A stretch of 64,000 bases of DNA from Bacilli bacterium (GTDB lineage Bacteria > Bacillota_I > Bacilli_A > RF39 > UBA660), in contig JAQUYH010000006.1 in NCBI GenBank assembly GCA_028691955.1, positions 1 to 64,000 of the forward strand, read 5' to 3'. Position 1 is the first letter of the stretch. Each line of letters starts with the position of its first letter. A model generated the notes under the pieces. It ran no database searches and was not told the DNA's origin. It was given only the letters and a program-made list of their open reading frames with translations. Position numbers and translations under genes: made by a program. Shown here one piece after another: positions 37,495-45,811 of this stretch.

Positions 37495-38535
37495 ATGAAT
37501 TTTATATATTTTATTTTAGTTTTAAGCGTGACTATTTTTATACATGAATTAGGCCACTTTATTTTTGCTAAAAGAGCAGGCATTTATGTATACGAATTTG
37601 CTCTTGGAATGGGTCCACGCATTTTTAAATTCAATAGAAAAGATGATGAAACAACATATTCTCTTAGGCTGTTTCCAATTGGCGGATTTGTTCAAATGGC
37701 GGGCGAAGAAGTAGAGCTAGACGAAAAAATTCCAGAAAATAAAAGACTTCAATCCAAAACTTGGATGCAAAGATTTCTAACAGTTATAGCAGGTGTTGTT
37801 TTCAACTTCTTACTAGCTATAGTTTTATTTATAATATGTGCTATAGTTGCAGGCGTTCCTCAAGATAAAGTAATTATTAGCGATATTGTAAAAGAATATC
37901 CGATTGAGTCTACAAATATTCAAGTGGGCGATGAAATAGTAGCTATAAATAATAAGAATTTATATGACAAGGATATGTTTTTATTAGAATTCCAAATAAA
38001 TGGTAAAAATGATTTAAATGTAACAGTCCGCCATAGTGACAATTCTTTGGAAGATATTACTATTATACCAGTTCCAACTGATGTAGATGGAAAAGAAGTT
38101 TATAAATATGGCTTTTCTTTAGATAATGCATATAGTCATAATTTCTTTAAAATCATAAGTTACGGATTTGCTAAAACTTGGTCATTAATAGTTCAAATGT
38201 TTTACATTATATATTATCTAATTATAGGAAAGCTTAGTTTGAATAGTTTATCTGGGCCTGTCGGAATATATAACATAGTTGGGCAAAGCGCACAAGCAGG
38301 ATTTATTAACGTTGTATTTTTGACTGGTTATTTATGTGTTAATGTAGGGTTCATTAATCTGTTGCCGATTCCAGCTTTTGATGGTGGAAGAGCACTATTT
38401 ATGATTATTGAAAAAATAAGAAGAAAACCAATTAATGCTAAAGTGGAAAATACGATTCATGCAGTAGGATTAGCTCTTCTTATGATTTTAATGGTTTTAG
38501 TCACTTGGAATGATATAACTAAATTTTTTATTTAG
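37495..38535 (+). CDS. rseP: Site-2 intramembrane metalloprotease
   Basis: 346-residue RseP/RasP-type zinc protease that cleaves transmembrane segments, such as those of anti-sigma factors. The catalytic HELGH lies in the first membrane helix (about residues 15-20); the second zinc motif is LLPIPAFDGGRALF. One PDZ domain lies between them (VPQDKVIISDIVKEYPIES, QVGDEIVAINNK). Fewer PDZ domains than in Gram-negative RseP is normal for this group. Confidence 0.93.
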   Translation: MNFIYFILVLSVTIFIHELGHFIFAKRAGIYVYEFALGMGPRIFKFNRKDDETTYSLRLFPIGGFVQMAGEEVELDEKIPENKRLQSKTWMQRFLTVIAGVVFNFLLAIVLFIICAIVAGVPQDKVIISDIVKEYPIESTNIQVGDEIVAINNKNLYDKDMFLLEFQINGKNDLNVTVRHSDNSLEDITIIPVPTDVDGKEVYKYGFSLDNAYSHNFFKIISYGFAKTWSLIVQMFYIIYYLIIGKLSLNSLSGPVGIYNIVGQSAQAGFINVVFLTGYLCVNVGFINLLPIPAFDGGRALFMIIEKIRRKPINAKVENTIHAVGLALLMILMVLVTWNDITKFFI

Positions 38536-38543
38536 GAGGTAAT

Positions 38544-38918
38544 ATGGCAAAAATATTAGATAGAAATGAAATTGCTCATAAAATTAAGATAACTTGCTCA
38601 AATTATGATTATATAGTTGATTCTCCATTGAATGATCCAATAACAAACGCTATAAGAGATGACTACACTGAATTTGTAGTAAACAATATCACTAACAATA
38701 AGGACATAGAGTTAGTAAAAAGATACGATACGATATTAGGAGAGTATGTTAATAATCCAAAATTTTTCAAAGAAGTAAAAAGAAGATTAAGTCAATATTT
38801 TGATGAAGATTGCGAATATGAATGCGTCATTGTCAATTTATTTGAAGAGCTAGATTTCATATATAAAAATTTTATGAATGAAAAAAATAATTTAAGGAAA
38901 GTAACGAGGTGGATATAA
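38544..38918 (+). CDS. Conserved hypothetical protein
   Basis: 124 residues, soluble and acidic-mixed, with no recognised motif. It starts MAKILDRNEIAHKIKITCSN and has two Cys near the end of the helical part (DCEYECV). The stop overlaps the ABC ATPase start by one base (TAATG), so it belongs to the same operon, possibly as an accessory of the exporter, though this is inference from position. An AGGAGG site precedes it. Confidence 0.55.
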   Translation: MAKILDRNEIAHKIKITCSNYDYIVDSPLNDPITNAIRDDYTEFVVNNITNNKDIELVKRYDTILGEYVNNPKFFKEVKRRLSQYFDEDCEYECVIVNLFEELDFIYKNFMNEKNNLRKVTRWI

Positions 38919-39817
38919 TGTTAAAAGTTTCAAGTGTAACAAAATATTATGGTAATTTTCTAGCAGTTGATAACTTATCATTTGAGGTAAAGCCAGGAGA
39001 AATATTTGGTTTATTAGGAGTAAATGGGGCAGGAAAAACAACAACATTTAGAATGATTATGGGACTGCTTGATTTAAGTGAAGGCTCTATTACTCTAGAC
39101 GGTAAAAATATAGACTATAGTGTTACCGATCAAATAGGCTTTCTAACAGAAGAGAGAAGTTTATTAACCAAGTTAACAGTTAAAGAGCAATGCTTATTTT
39201 ATGGAACATTAAAAGGCATGAAAGAAAGCGACATATTAAAAAAATTAGATTCATTACTAAAAGAATTTGAGATTTCAGAGTATAAAGAAAGAAAAATAAA
39301 AGAGTTATCCAAAGGTAATCAGCAAAAAATACAATTTATAACAGCTATTATTAATGATCCTAAATTGCTTATTCTTGATGAACCTTTTACAGGATTAGAT
39401 CCAATAAACGTAGAACAATTTAAGAATAAAATAAAAGAATTGGCTTCAAAAGGAAGCATGATTATTTTTTCATCACATAGAATGGAGCACGTTGAATTAT
39501 TTTGTAAAAAACTAGTTGTTTTAGTTAAAGGAAAAGCTGTATTAAATGGTAATTTAAAAGAAATAAAAGAAAACTATCGTAAAAAAGATATTATGCTAAA
39601 AGCAGATATAACTAAAGAAGAATTAGAAAAAACAAAAGGTGTAGTTGAAGTAGTAGAAATGGCTGACGAATTTGATGTCAAAATCGAAAGTCAAGAGATG
39701 GTCCAAAATGTATTTGAAAAAGTTAGCAAATGTAAGAATGTTACAAAATTTGTTGTAGAAGAACCATCGCTTAATGATATATTTGTAGCTAAGGTTGGTG
39801 AAGCATATGAGAAGTAA
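38918..39817 (+). CDS. ABC transporter ATP-binding protein
   Basis: 299 residues. Walker A GVNGAGKTTT (about 37-46), signature LSKGNQQKIQF, Walker B LLILDEPFTGLDP, and the switch His in FSSHRMEH. The C-terminal 80 residues extend past the nucleotide domain (a regulatory extension as in NatA or EcsA). The partner permease overlaps it by 11 bases. Together they resemble a Na+ extrusion or peptide/antibiotic efflux ABC system, but the substrate is unknown. The start at 38918 has GAGGTGG upstream. Confidence 0.85.
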   Translation: MLKVSSVTKYYGNFLAVDNLSFEVKPGEIFGLLGVNGAGKTTTFRMIMGLLDLSEGSITLDGKNIDYSVTDQIGFLTEERSLLTKLTVKEQCLFYGTLKGMKESDILKKLDSLLKEFEISEYKERKIKELSKGNQQKIQFITAIINDPKLLILDEPFTGLDPINVEQFKNKIKELASKGSMIIFSSHRMEHVELFCKKLVVLVKGKAVLNGNLKEIKENYRKKDIMLKADITKEELEKTKGVVEVVEMADEFDVKIESQEMVQNVFEKVSKCKNVTKFVVEEPSLNDIFVAKVGEAYEK

Positions 39818-41132
39818 ATTAGATTATTTAACAGGAATCAGTTTAAAAAGAAAAATTAAAACAAAGTGGTTTTTATTTGCCAACATAGCTTTAGCTATTG
39901 TTATGATTGCTCTTTTTAATATTGATAGTATTATTACCTACTTTGGAGGAGACTTCAATGAAAAGCAAAAAGTTTATATAGTTGATAATACAAATGAATC
40001 ATTTGACTTATTTGACGAGCAATTAAAAGTAACAAGCGAAGCTTTATATGGAGAAGATAATAGTTCTTACGAAGTAGAAAAAATAGATAAAACAGAAGAA
40101 GAGGCCAAAAAATTACTAAATGAAGATGATGAATCTAAAAATATAGTAATCATTTTTAATCCCTCTTTAAACAATGTCATTGAATTTGATATGATTTCAA
40201 AAGAATACATGGATTTGGTTGATACACAATTATTAACTGCAGCACTAAACAATACTAAAATAGCTTTAGCCTTATCCAAAACAACCATAGATCAAAAAGA
40301 ATTGAATAAAATATATTCTACAGCCGTAATAAATAGGACCTATTTAGATGAAGAAAAAAATAGTGCAGATGAAAATATGGATATGATTATGTCTACAGTA
40401 TTTCCAATAATAATATTACCTTTCTTTATGCTAACTATTTTCTTAGTACAAATGATAGGGGCAGAAGTAAATGATGAAAAAACAACAAGAAGTATGGAAA
40501 TAATTATAGCCAATGTTCCACCGAAAACACATTTTTTTGCAAAAGTAATAGCTGGTAATTTATTTGTTATAATTCAAGGAATATTACTATTTAGTTACGC
40601 TGGAATTGGACTGCTAATAAGTCATTTAATAGGTAATTCATCAATAACAGGTGGGATAACATCTCAAATGCAAGGTGTAGTTGATACTGTATTATCGTCA
40701 AATTTTGGCAACACTCTATATTTAGTTTTACCTTTAACACTTGTCTTAATGTTACTTACATTCTTAGGATACTCATTACTTGCCGGTATTCTAGCAAGTA
40801 TGACGACAAACATAGAAGACTTTCAACAAATGCAAGCGCCTATAATAGTAATTTCTCTAATAGGATATTATTTATCAATGATGGCAGGGTTATTTGAAGG
40901 GGCAACATTTATAAAAGTATTATCATTTGTACCACTTATTTCCGCCATTCTTTCCCCTTCTTTATTAGTTTTAGGGCAAATAGGAATTGTTGAAATATCA
41001 ATCTCCATATTATTAGTTGTACTATTTGATTACTTATTAATAAAATATGGATTAAAAATATACAAAGTTGGTATCTTAAACTACTCATCAAAAGATTTGT
41101 GGAAAAAAGTATTTAAGGCAATAAAAAATTAA
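39807..41132 (+). CDS. ABC transporter permease (NatB-like)
   Basis: 441 residues with one N-terminal membrane helix, a long extracytoplasmic loop (roughly residues 45-190, acidic), and five or six C-terminal helices. This is the ABC-2-type pattern of NatB and related exporters. It carries EVNDEKTTRSMEIIIANVPP, a conserved ABC-2 stretch facing the cytoplasm that interacts with the ATPase. The gene overlaps the ATPase gene and ends just before its terminator. Confidence 0.8.
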   Translation: MRSKLDYLTGISLKRKIKTKWFLFANIALAIVMIALFNIDSIITYFGGDFNEKQKVYIVDNTNESFDLFDEQLKVTSEALYGEDNSSYEVEKIDKTEEEAKKLLNEDDESKNIVIIFNPSLNNVIEFDMISKEYMDLVDTQLLTAALNNTKIALALSKTTIDQKELNKIYSTAVINRTYLDEEKNSADENMDMIMSTVFPIIILPFFMLTIFLVQMIGAEVNDEKTTRSMEIIIANVPPKTHFFAKVIAGNLFVIIQGILLFSYAGIGLLISHLIGNSSITGGITSQMQGVVDTVLSSNFGNTLYLVLPLTLVLMLLTFLGYSLLAGILASMTTNIEDFQQMQAPIIVISLIGYYLSMMAGLFEGATFIKVLSFVPLISAILSPSLLVLGQIGIVEISISILLVVLFDYLLIKYGLKIYKVGILNYSSKDLWKKVFKAIKN

Positions 41133-41156
41133 GTTCTTATTTTAAGAACTTTTTAT
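41132..41156 (+). terminator. ABC exporter operon terminator
   Basis: AGTTCTTA (41132-41139) pairs with TAAGAACT (41143-41150), then Ts. Confidence 0.75.
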
Positions 41157-41223
41157 TTTTAAAATGAATATTACAACATTAAATAATTATGATATAATAA
41201 ATATGTAATAATTGGAGGCTTAT

Positions 41224-43425
41224 ATGTCAAGAAGAAAAAAGAAAACAAAAATAATTGAAAGTTATCAAGTAGAACTAAGTGGATTGATTCTAATTCTAAT
41301 TTCAATAATTGGATTAGGTCGTTTTGGTATATTTGGAGAATTTATAAGCTCATTATCAGCTTTACTAGTAGGTAAACTTTATGCTGCATTACTAATCTGT
41401 AGTTTGATAATAGGTCTTTTTATGATATTTAAAAGAGAGGCATTTGACTTTTTCACTTCAAAATTATTTGGCCTTTATATATTGTTTATGGGAGCTTTAG
41501 TTTTCTTTGAACTAAACTATATAAATGATGCAGGATTAACTGGTTCAGAGATGGTAAAAGAGGTAATAAATAGCTTTATTCCATCTTTAAAAGATATGAC
41601 TATAATTCATGGTGGAGGATTAATAGGGTCACTGTTAACTTGGGGAAATATTACTTTATTTGACGTAAAAGGCACAGAAATTGTTATGATCATATTGATG
41701 ATTTGTGGATTTGTTATGTTTACAGGTATATCAATTATGGATATCATAAGTAAAGTAAAAGAAAAGAGCAAAAAAGTTCTTAATACAAAAATAGATTTAA
41801 AAGGAAAAGAAGAAATTAAAAAAGTAGAAGAAAAATATGAAAGAGACAATAAAATAGTAGTGTCCTCGTATGACGATCTAGTTCATATGAATGAAGACAA
41901 AGAAGCTAAAGAAGAAAGAGAAGTAAAAGAGGCGAAAGAAGAGAGTATTGCGCCAATGGATTCTATATCTAGTGAAAGTTATGGTCTTCCACCTATTACT
42001 TTGTTGAATAAACCTCCCAAAAATAAAGATAATAATAATCAACAAGATATCAAAAATAATGTTGAAATTTTAACCCAAGTACTAAAAGACTTTGGTATTG
42101 AAAGTAAAATAGTAAGTGTTAATATAGGTCCTTCAGTTACACAATATGAATTAGAAATATTAGGAGCCATTAAATTATCTAAAATATTAGGATTAAATAG
42201 AGAAATATCTTTAGCTCTAGCCGCTAAAGATGTTAGAATAGAAGCACCTATTCCAGGTAAAAGAACAGTAGGTATAGAAATACCAAATAGATCTATTTCA
42301 ATGGTTACCGTAAGAGAAATACTAGAGACAGTACCTTCAAGCTTTTCAGCAAGTAAATTATTAGTCACACTAGGCAAAAATATTATGGGCAAACCAGTTT
42401 ATGCTGAAATAAACAAAACACCACATCTACTAGTAGCTGGAGCTACAGGTAGTGGTAAGTCAGTATGTATAAATAGTTTTATTATATCCATTTTAATGCG
42501 TACTAGACCTGATGAAGTAAAACTAGTGTTAGTTGATCCAAAAAAAGTAGAACTTTCCGTATATAACGGTGTTCCACACTTATTAGCTCCAGTAGTAACA
42601 GATCCAAAAAGAGCTAATGTTGTATTAAAAAAAATAGTATCCGAAATGGAAAGAAGATATGACTTGTTTGAAAAGAGTGGCACTAAAAATATAGCAGGAT
42701 ATAATGAATATATAGATAAATATAATGCAACAAGTGAAAACAAACAGCCAAGAATTCCATATATAGTAGTTATAATAGATGAGCTAGCAGACTTAATGCT
42801 AGTAGCTGCTAAAGAAGTTGAAGACTCAATTATGAGAATAACACAAATGGCTAGAGCCGCAGGAATTCACTTAATTGTAGCCACTCAAAGACCATCAACA
42901 GATGTAATAACAGGAGTTGTAAAAGCCAACATTCCATCAAGAATTGCTTTTGAAGTAGCAACACAAGTTGACTCAAGAACAATATTAGATATGGGAGGAG
43001 CTGAAAAATTATTAGGAAAAGGTGATATGTTATTTGCTCCAATGGGAGAAAATACGCCAATTCGTGTTCAGGGAACTTTTGTATCGGAAGAAGAAATTAA
43101 AAAAGTAGTTGATTTTACTGTTAAACAGCAGATTGCCAGATATGACGAAACTCTATCTATGACCGATGAAGAAATGAGAGCTACTACTATGGTAGATGAT
43201 TCACCAAGTAGTGATGCTTATGAGGAGCCTTTATATAATGAAATAGTAAAATTTGTAGTAGATCAAGGTAAGGCTTCAGCTTCTTTACTACAAAGAAGAT
43301 TTAGATTAGGTTATAATAGAGCAGCTAGAATTATAGATTTATTAGAAGAACGAGGAATAATAGGACCAAATAATGGATCTAAACCAAGAGATGTGTTAGT
43401 TAAAGTAGAAAAAGAAGAGGAGTAA
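41224..43425 (+). CDS. ftsK: DNA translocase FtsK/SpoIIIE
   Basis: 733 residues. Four N-terminal membrane helices, an acidic/Lys-Glu-rich linker, then the motor: Walker A GATGSGKSVC, PDEVKLVLVDPKKVELS, Walker B VVIIDELADLM, and ATQRPSTDVITGVVKANIPSR. The C-terminal gamma domain (SASLLQRRFRLGYNRAARII) reads polar DNA sequences and directs movement to dif. The protein pumps chromosomal DNA through the closing septum. The gamma domain is nearly repeated in another protein (48407-50086). ATG 41224 follows TTGGAGG. Confidence 0.94.
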   Translation: MSRRKKKTKIIESYQVELSGLILILISIIGLGRFGIFGEFISSLSALLVGKLYAALLICSLIIGLFMIFKREAFDFFTSKLFGLYILFMGALVFFELNYINDAGLTGSEMVKEVINSFIPSLKDMTIIHGGGLIGSLLTWGNITLFDVKGTEIVMIILMICGFVMFTGISIMDIISKVKEKSKKVLNTKIDLKGKEEIKKVEEKYERDNKIVVSSYDDLVHMNEDKEAKEEREVKEAKEESIAPMDSISSESYGLPPITLLNKPPKNKDNNNQQDIKNNVEILTQVLKDFGIESKIVSVNIGPSVTQYELEILGAIKLSKILGLNREISLALAAKDVRIEAPIPGKRTVGIEIPNRSISMVTVREILETVPSSFSASKLLVTLGKNIMGKPVYAEINKTPHLLVAGATGSGKSVCINSFIISILMRTRPDEVKLVLVDPKKVELSVYNGVPHLLAPVVTDPKRANVVLKKIVSEMERRYDLFEKSGTKNIAGYNEYIDKYNATSENKQPRIPYIVVIIDELADLMLVAAKEVEDSIMRITQMARAAGIHLIVATQRPSTDVITGVVKANIPSRIAFEVATQVDSRTILDMGGAEKLLGKGDMLFAPMGENTPIRVQGTFVSEEEIKKVVDFTVKQQIARYDETLSMTDEEMRATTMVDDSPSSDAYEEPLYNEIVKFVVDQGKASASLLQRRFRLGYNRAARIIDLLEERGIIGPNNGSKPRDVLVKVEKEEE

Positions 43426-43428
43426 AAT

Positions 43429-43800
43429 ATGAATAAAAAAGCATTTACTTTGGTAGAGCTTCTTGGCGTACTAATCATCTTAGGCATCTTAGGGATATTA
43501 GTTTCACAAAGTATTATAAATAGGGTTCAAGAAAGTAATGAAAAAACAGAAGAATTAGCTAAAGATATATTAATATCATCAGCTAGAGACTATGTATACA
43601 ATAACCCTGATGAGTTTCTAGAAACAAAGGATAAAACTTATTGTTTAACCTATGATTATTTAGTCCAAACAATCTATCTAAATGAGGGCATGATTCCTAA
43701 GATAGATAAAGTAAATTATTTAAAATCATATTATATAAGTGTCATTTATAATGGCGTTTCATTTGATTATGATGTTGTTAAAGAATGTACAGCGAATTAG
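43429..43800 (+). CDS. Prepilin-like protein
   Basis: 123 residues with a type IV prepilin N-terminus: KKAFTLVELLGVLIILGILG, where a prepilin peptidase would cut before Phe and leave a hydrophobic assembly helix with the conserved Glu at +5. The rest is a small domain of about 85 residues with two Cys (YCLTYD, ECTAN) that could pair. It follows ftsK by 3 bases, which is unusual. The pilus machinery is not in this window. It may be a pseudopilin or competence-type pilin. Confidence 0.75.
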   Translation: MNKKAFTLVELLGVLIILGILGILVSQSIINRVQESNEKTEELAKDILISSARDYVYNNPDEFLETKDKTYCLTYDYLVQTIYLNEGMIPKIDKVNYLKSYYISVIYNGVSFDYDVVKECTAN

Positions 43801-43823
43801 ACTTAATTTAGTCTAATTTTTTA
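43795..43823 (+). terminator. ftsK-pilin terminator
   Basis: AATTAGAC (43795-43802) pairs with GTCTAATT (43811-43818), then Ts. The stop codon lies in the stem. Confidence 0.7.
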
Positions 43824-43897
43824 TTGACATAAATCCTTATAAAATAAAGGCTAATTAAGCTCAATTATGTGTAAATATAAAAATATTAAAAAAACTA

Positions 43898-43925
43898 TTG
43901 CCTTTTATACAGAATATGCTATAAT
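43898..43925 (+). promoter_or_regulatory. Promoter of the ywiB-rpoE pair
   Basis: TTGCCT (43898-43903) and TATAAT (43920-43925) with 16-base spacing, 27 bases before the gene start. Confidence 0.6.
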
Positions 43926-43952
43926 GTTTGAAGTTTTAATGGATGTGATAAA

Positions 43953-44288
43953 ATGTCTAAAATAAAGCTTAAAATAACATCAAAAGTTAGTGATGAAGAA
44001 ACTATATCATATGTAGAAGCTATAAGACAAAATAATAAATATATATACAAAGTAGATAATACAAAAATAATTGTTGAAATTTTGGACGACAATATTCAAA
44101 TTAAAACAATTAGTGATATAGAAAACCATATTATTTTAGGTAAAAATTCTTATGCATACTTGCTGATAAACAACAAAAAGATAGAATATCCAATTAAAAC
44201 AAAAAAATGGCAAATAAAATCCAACTACATATTCGTAGAATATGCTGTGGAATCACTCAATACATATATATTAGAAGTTATTGAGTAA
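43953..44288 (+). CDS. YwiB-like (DUF1934) beta-barrel protein
   Basis: 111 residues, small all-beta protein. Patterns such as KLKITSKVSDEETISYVEAI and the C-terminal FVEYAVESLNTYILEV fit the DUF1934/YwiB lipocalin-like family, but the match is by pattern only. In Bacillus relatives ywiB lies near rpoE (delta), as here, which supports the call. No signal peptide or membrane segment. Function unknown; the next gene begins 21 bases later. Confidence 0.5.
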   Translation: MSKIKLKITSKVSDEETISYVEAIRQNNKYIYKVDNTKIIVEILDDNIQIKTISDIENHIILGKNSYAYLLINNKKIEYPIKTKKWQIKSNYIFVEYAVESLNTYILEVIE

Positions 44289-44309
44289 TTTAAAAAAATA
44301 GGAGGAACC

Positions 44310-44732
44310 ATGAAAATCAAAGATATGTCAAAAGAAGAATTAGAATTATTATCATACACGGATTTAACAAACTTGATTCTAAAAGAAAAGAATAAATCTA
44401 TGAATACCCCAACCATTTTTAAAGAAATTTGCGATTTATTAAATTACAGCGAAGAAGAGTACAGTAACCTTATTGGAGACTATTATACATCTTTAACACT
44501 TGATAAACGATTTGTCTTACTTGATAACCATGAATGGGATTTGAGAGAAAAACACGCTATAAGAATAGATAGTGATGATGACGAGGAAGAAGAAGAGACC
44601 TTTGAGGAAGAAGATGAAGAAGAAGAAAACATGGATGATAATTTAGATGAAGGAACAGAAGAAGAGTTAGATGACAATTCTGATGATGATTTAGAGGATC
44701 TAACAGTTATAGATGAAGAAGAAGATATTTAA
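44310..44732 (+). CDS. rpoE: RNA polymerase delta subunit
   Basis: 140 residues. N-terminal HARE-HTH-type globular domain (EELELLSYTDLTNLILKEKN, FKEICDLLNYSEEE, LTLDKRFVLLDNHEWDLRE) and a C-terminal tail of almost only Asp and Glu from about residue 88. This two-part layout is the hallmark of the Gram-positive delta subunit, which loosens RNA polymerase-nucleic acid contacts and speeds recycling. Gene preceded by AGGAGG and followed by a terminator inside its tail. Confidence 0.9.
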   Translation: MKIKDMSKEELELLSYTDLTNLILKEKNKSMNTPTIFKEICDLLNYSEEEYSNLIGDYYTSLTLDKRFVLLDNHEWDLREKHAIRIDSDDDEEEEETFEEEDEEEENMDDNLDEGTEEELDDNSDDDLEDLTVIDEEEDI

Positions 44733-44750
44733 ATAAATATCTTTTTTTTT
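44723..44750 (+). terminator. rpoE terminator
   Basis: AGATATTT (44723-44730) pairs with AAATATCT (44735-44742), then nine or so Ts. The stem contains the last codons. Confidence 0.7.
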
Positions 44751-44789
44751 ATAATTGTGATAAACTATTATTAGTATTGGAGGCTAAAC

Positions 44790-45725
44790 ATGGTAAATAT
44801 TTATAAAACAGAAGAAGGAAAATTAAGAAAATTAAAAGAAATAGAAGAGGATACTTGGATAGATTTAGTCTCACCAACTATAGAAGAAATAGAAGAAGTT
44901 GTTAAAAAAACCAAAGTTGATGCAGATTTTTTAAAAAGACTACTAGATTCAGAAGAAATACCACATATTGAAATGGGCAAAAAATCAACACTAATAGTTG
45001 TACATTATCCATATTTAGTAGATTCAGCATATAAAAACAAATATTACATTCACCCTCTTGGGATAATAATAGGAAGTAATCATTTTATAACCATATCTTT
45101 AAAACCTATAACCTTATTAGATGAATTTAAAGAAAATAAAGTAAAAGATTTATTTACTGAAAAGAAAACACGATTTACGTTTCAAATCTTATATCGTATA
45201 GCATCATTATACCAAAAGCATCTTAAAGCTATAGATGAAGATATTAACAATAGAGAAAAACACCTAAGGAAGTCAACAAAAAATAAAGAACTTTTAGATT
45301 TACTTAATATTGAAAAAACACTAGTTTATTTTACGACTTCACTAAAGGCTAATGATATTGTCCTAGATAAACTATCAAAAGGAACAATTTTACAATTATT
45401 TGAAGAAGATAATGAAATATTAGAAGATGCTATAATAGAAAACAAGCAAAGTATTGAAATGGCTAATGTATATAGAGAAATATTATCAAGTATGACTGAT
45501 ACTTATGCAACAATAATATCAAACAATTTAAATGTTGTTATGAAATTTTTAGCTGGTATTACAATAGTTGTATCTGTTCCAACCATGATAGCTTCATTCT
45601 TGGGCATGAACGTCAACTTAGGATTTGTTGGAAGCACACCCTATGCCTTTTTAATGATCGTGCTTATATCTGTAGTATTTTCATTAATTATTGCACACAT
45701 ATTAAAAGATAAAGACATGCTATAA
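44790..45725 (+). CDS. corA: CorA family Mg2+/divalent cation transporter
   Basis: 311 residues: a large cytoplasmic N-terminal domain, a long stalk helix, and two C-terminal membrane helices with the selectivity motif GMN (FLGMNVNL, about residue 271) at their junction. CorA forms pentameric channels that import Mg2+, sometimes Co2+ or Ni2+. Its own terminator and an upstream TTGGAGG are present, so it is monocistronic. Confidence 0.92.
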   Translation: MVNIYKTEEGKLRKLKEIEEDTWIDLVSPTIEEIEEVVKKTKVDADFLKRLLDSEEIPHIEMGKKSTLIVVHYPYLVDSAYKNKYYIHPLGIIIGSNHFITISLKPITLLDEFKENKVKDLFTEKKTRFTFQILYRIASLYQKHLKAIDEDINNREKHLRKSTKNKELLDLLNIEKTLVYFTTSLKANDIVLDKLSKGTILQLFEEDNEILEDAIIENKQSIEMANVYREILSSMTDTYATIISNNLNVVMKFLAGITIVVSVPTMIASFLGMNVNLGFVGSTPYAFLMIVLISVVFSLIIAHILKDKDML

Positions 45726-45733
45726 AATTATCA

Positions 45734-45772
45734 AATAATAGATATTTTAGTAAAATACTATTATTTTTTTTA
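45734..45772 (+). terminator. corA terminator
   Basis: A long AT stem (about 14 bp, one bulged A; 45734-45748 with 45752-45765) followed by a T run. Confidence 0.6.
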
Positions 45773-45811
45773 ATTATTTGATAAAATATATTAGAACATG
45801 GAGGTATATAC

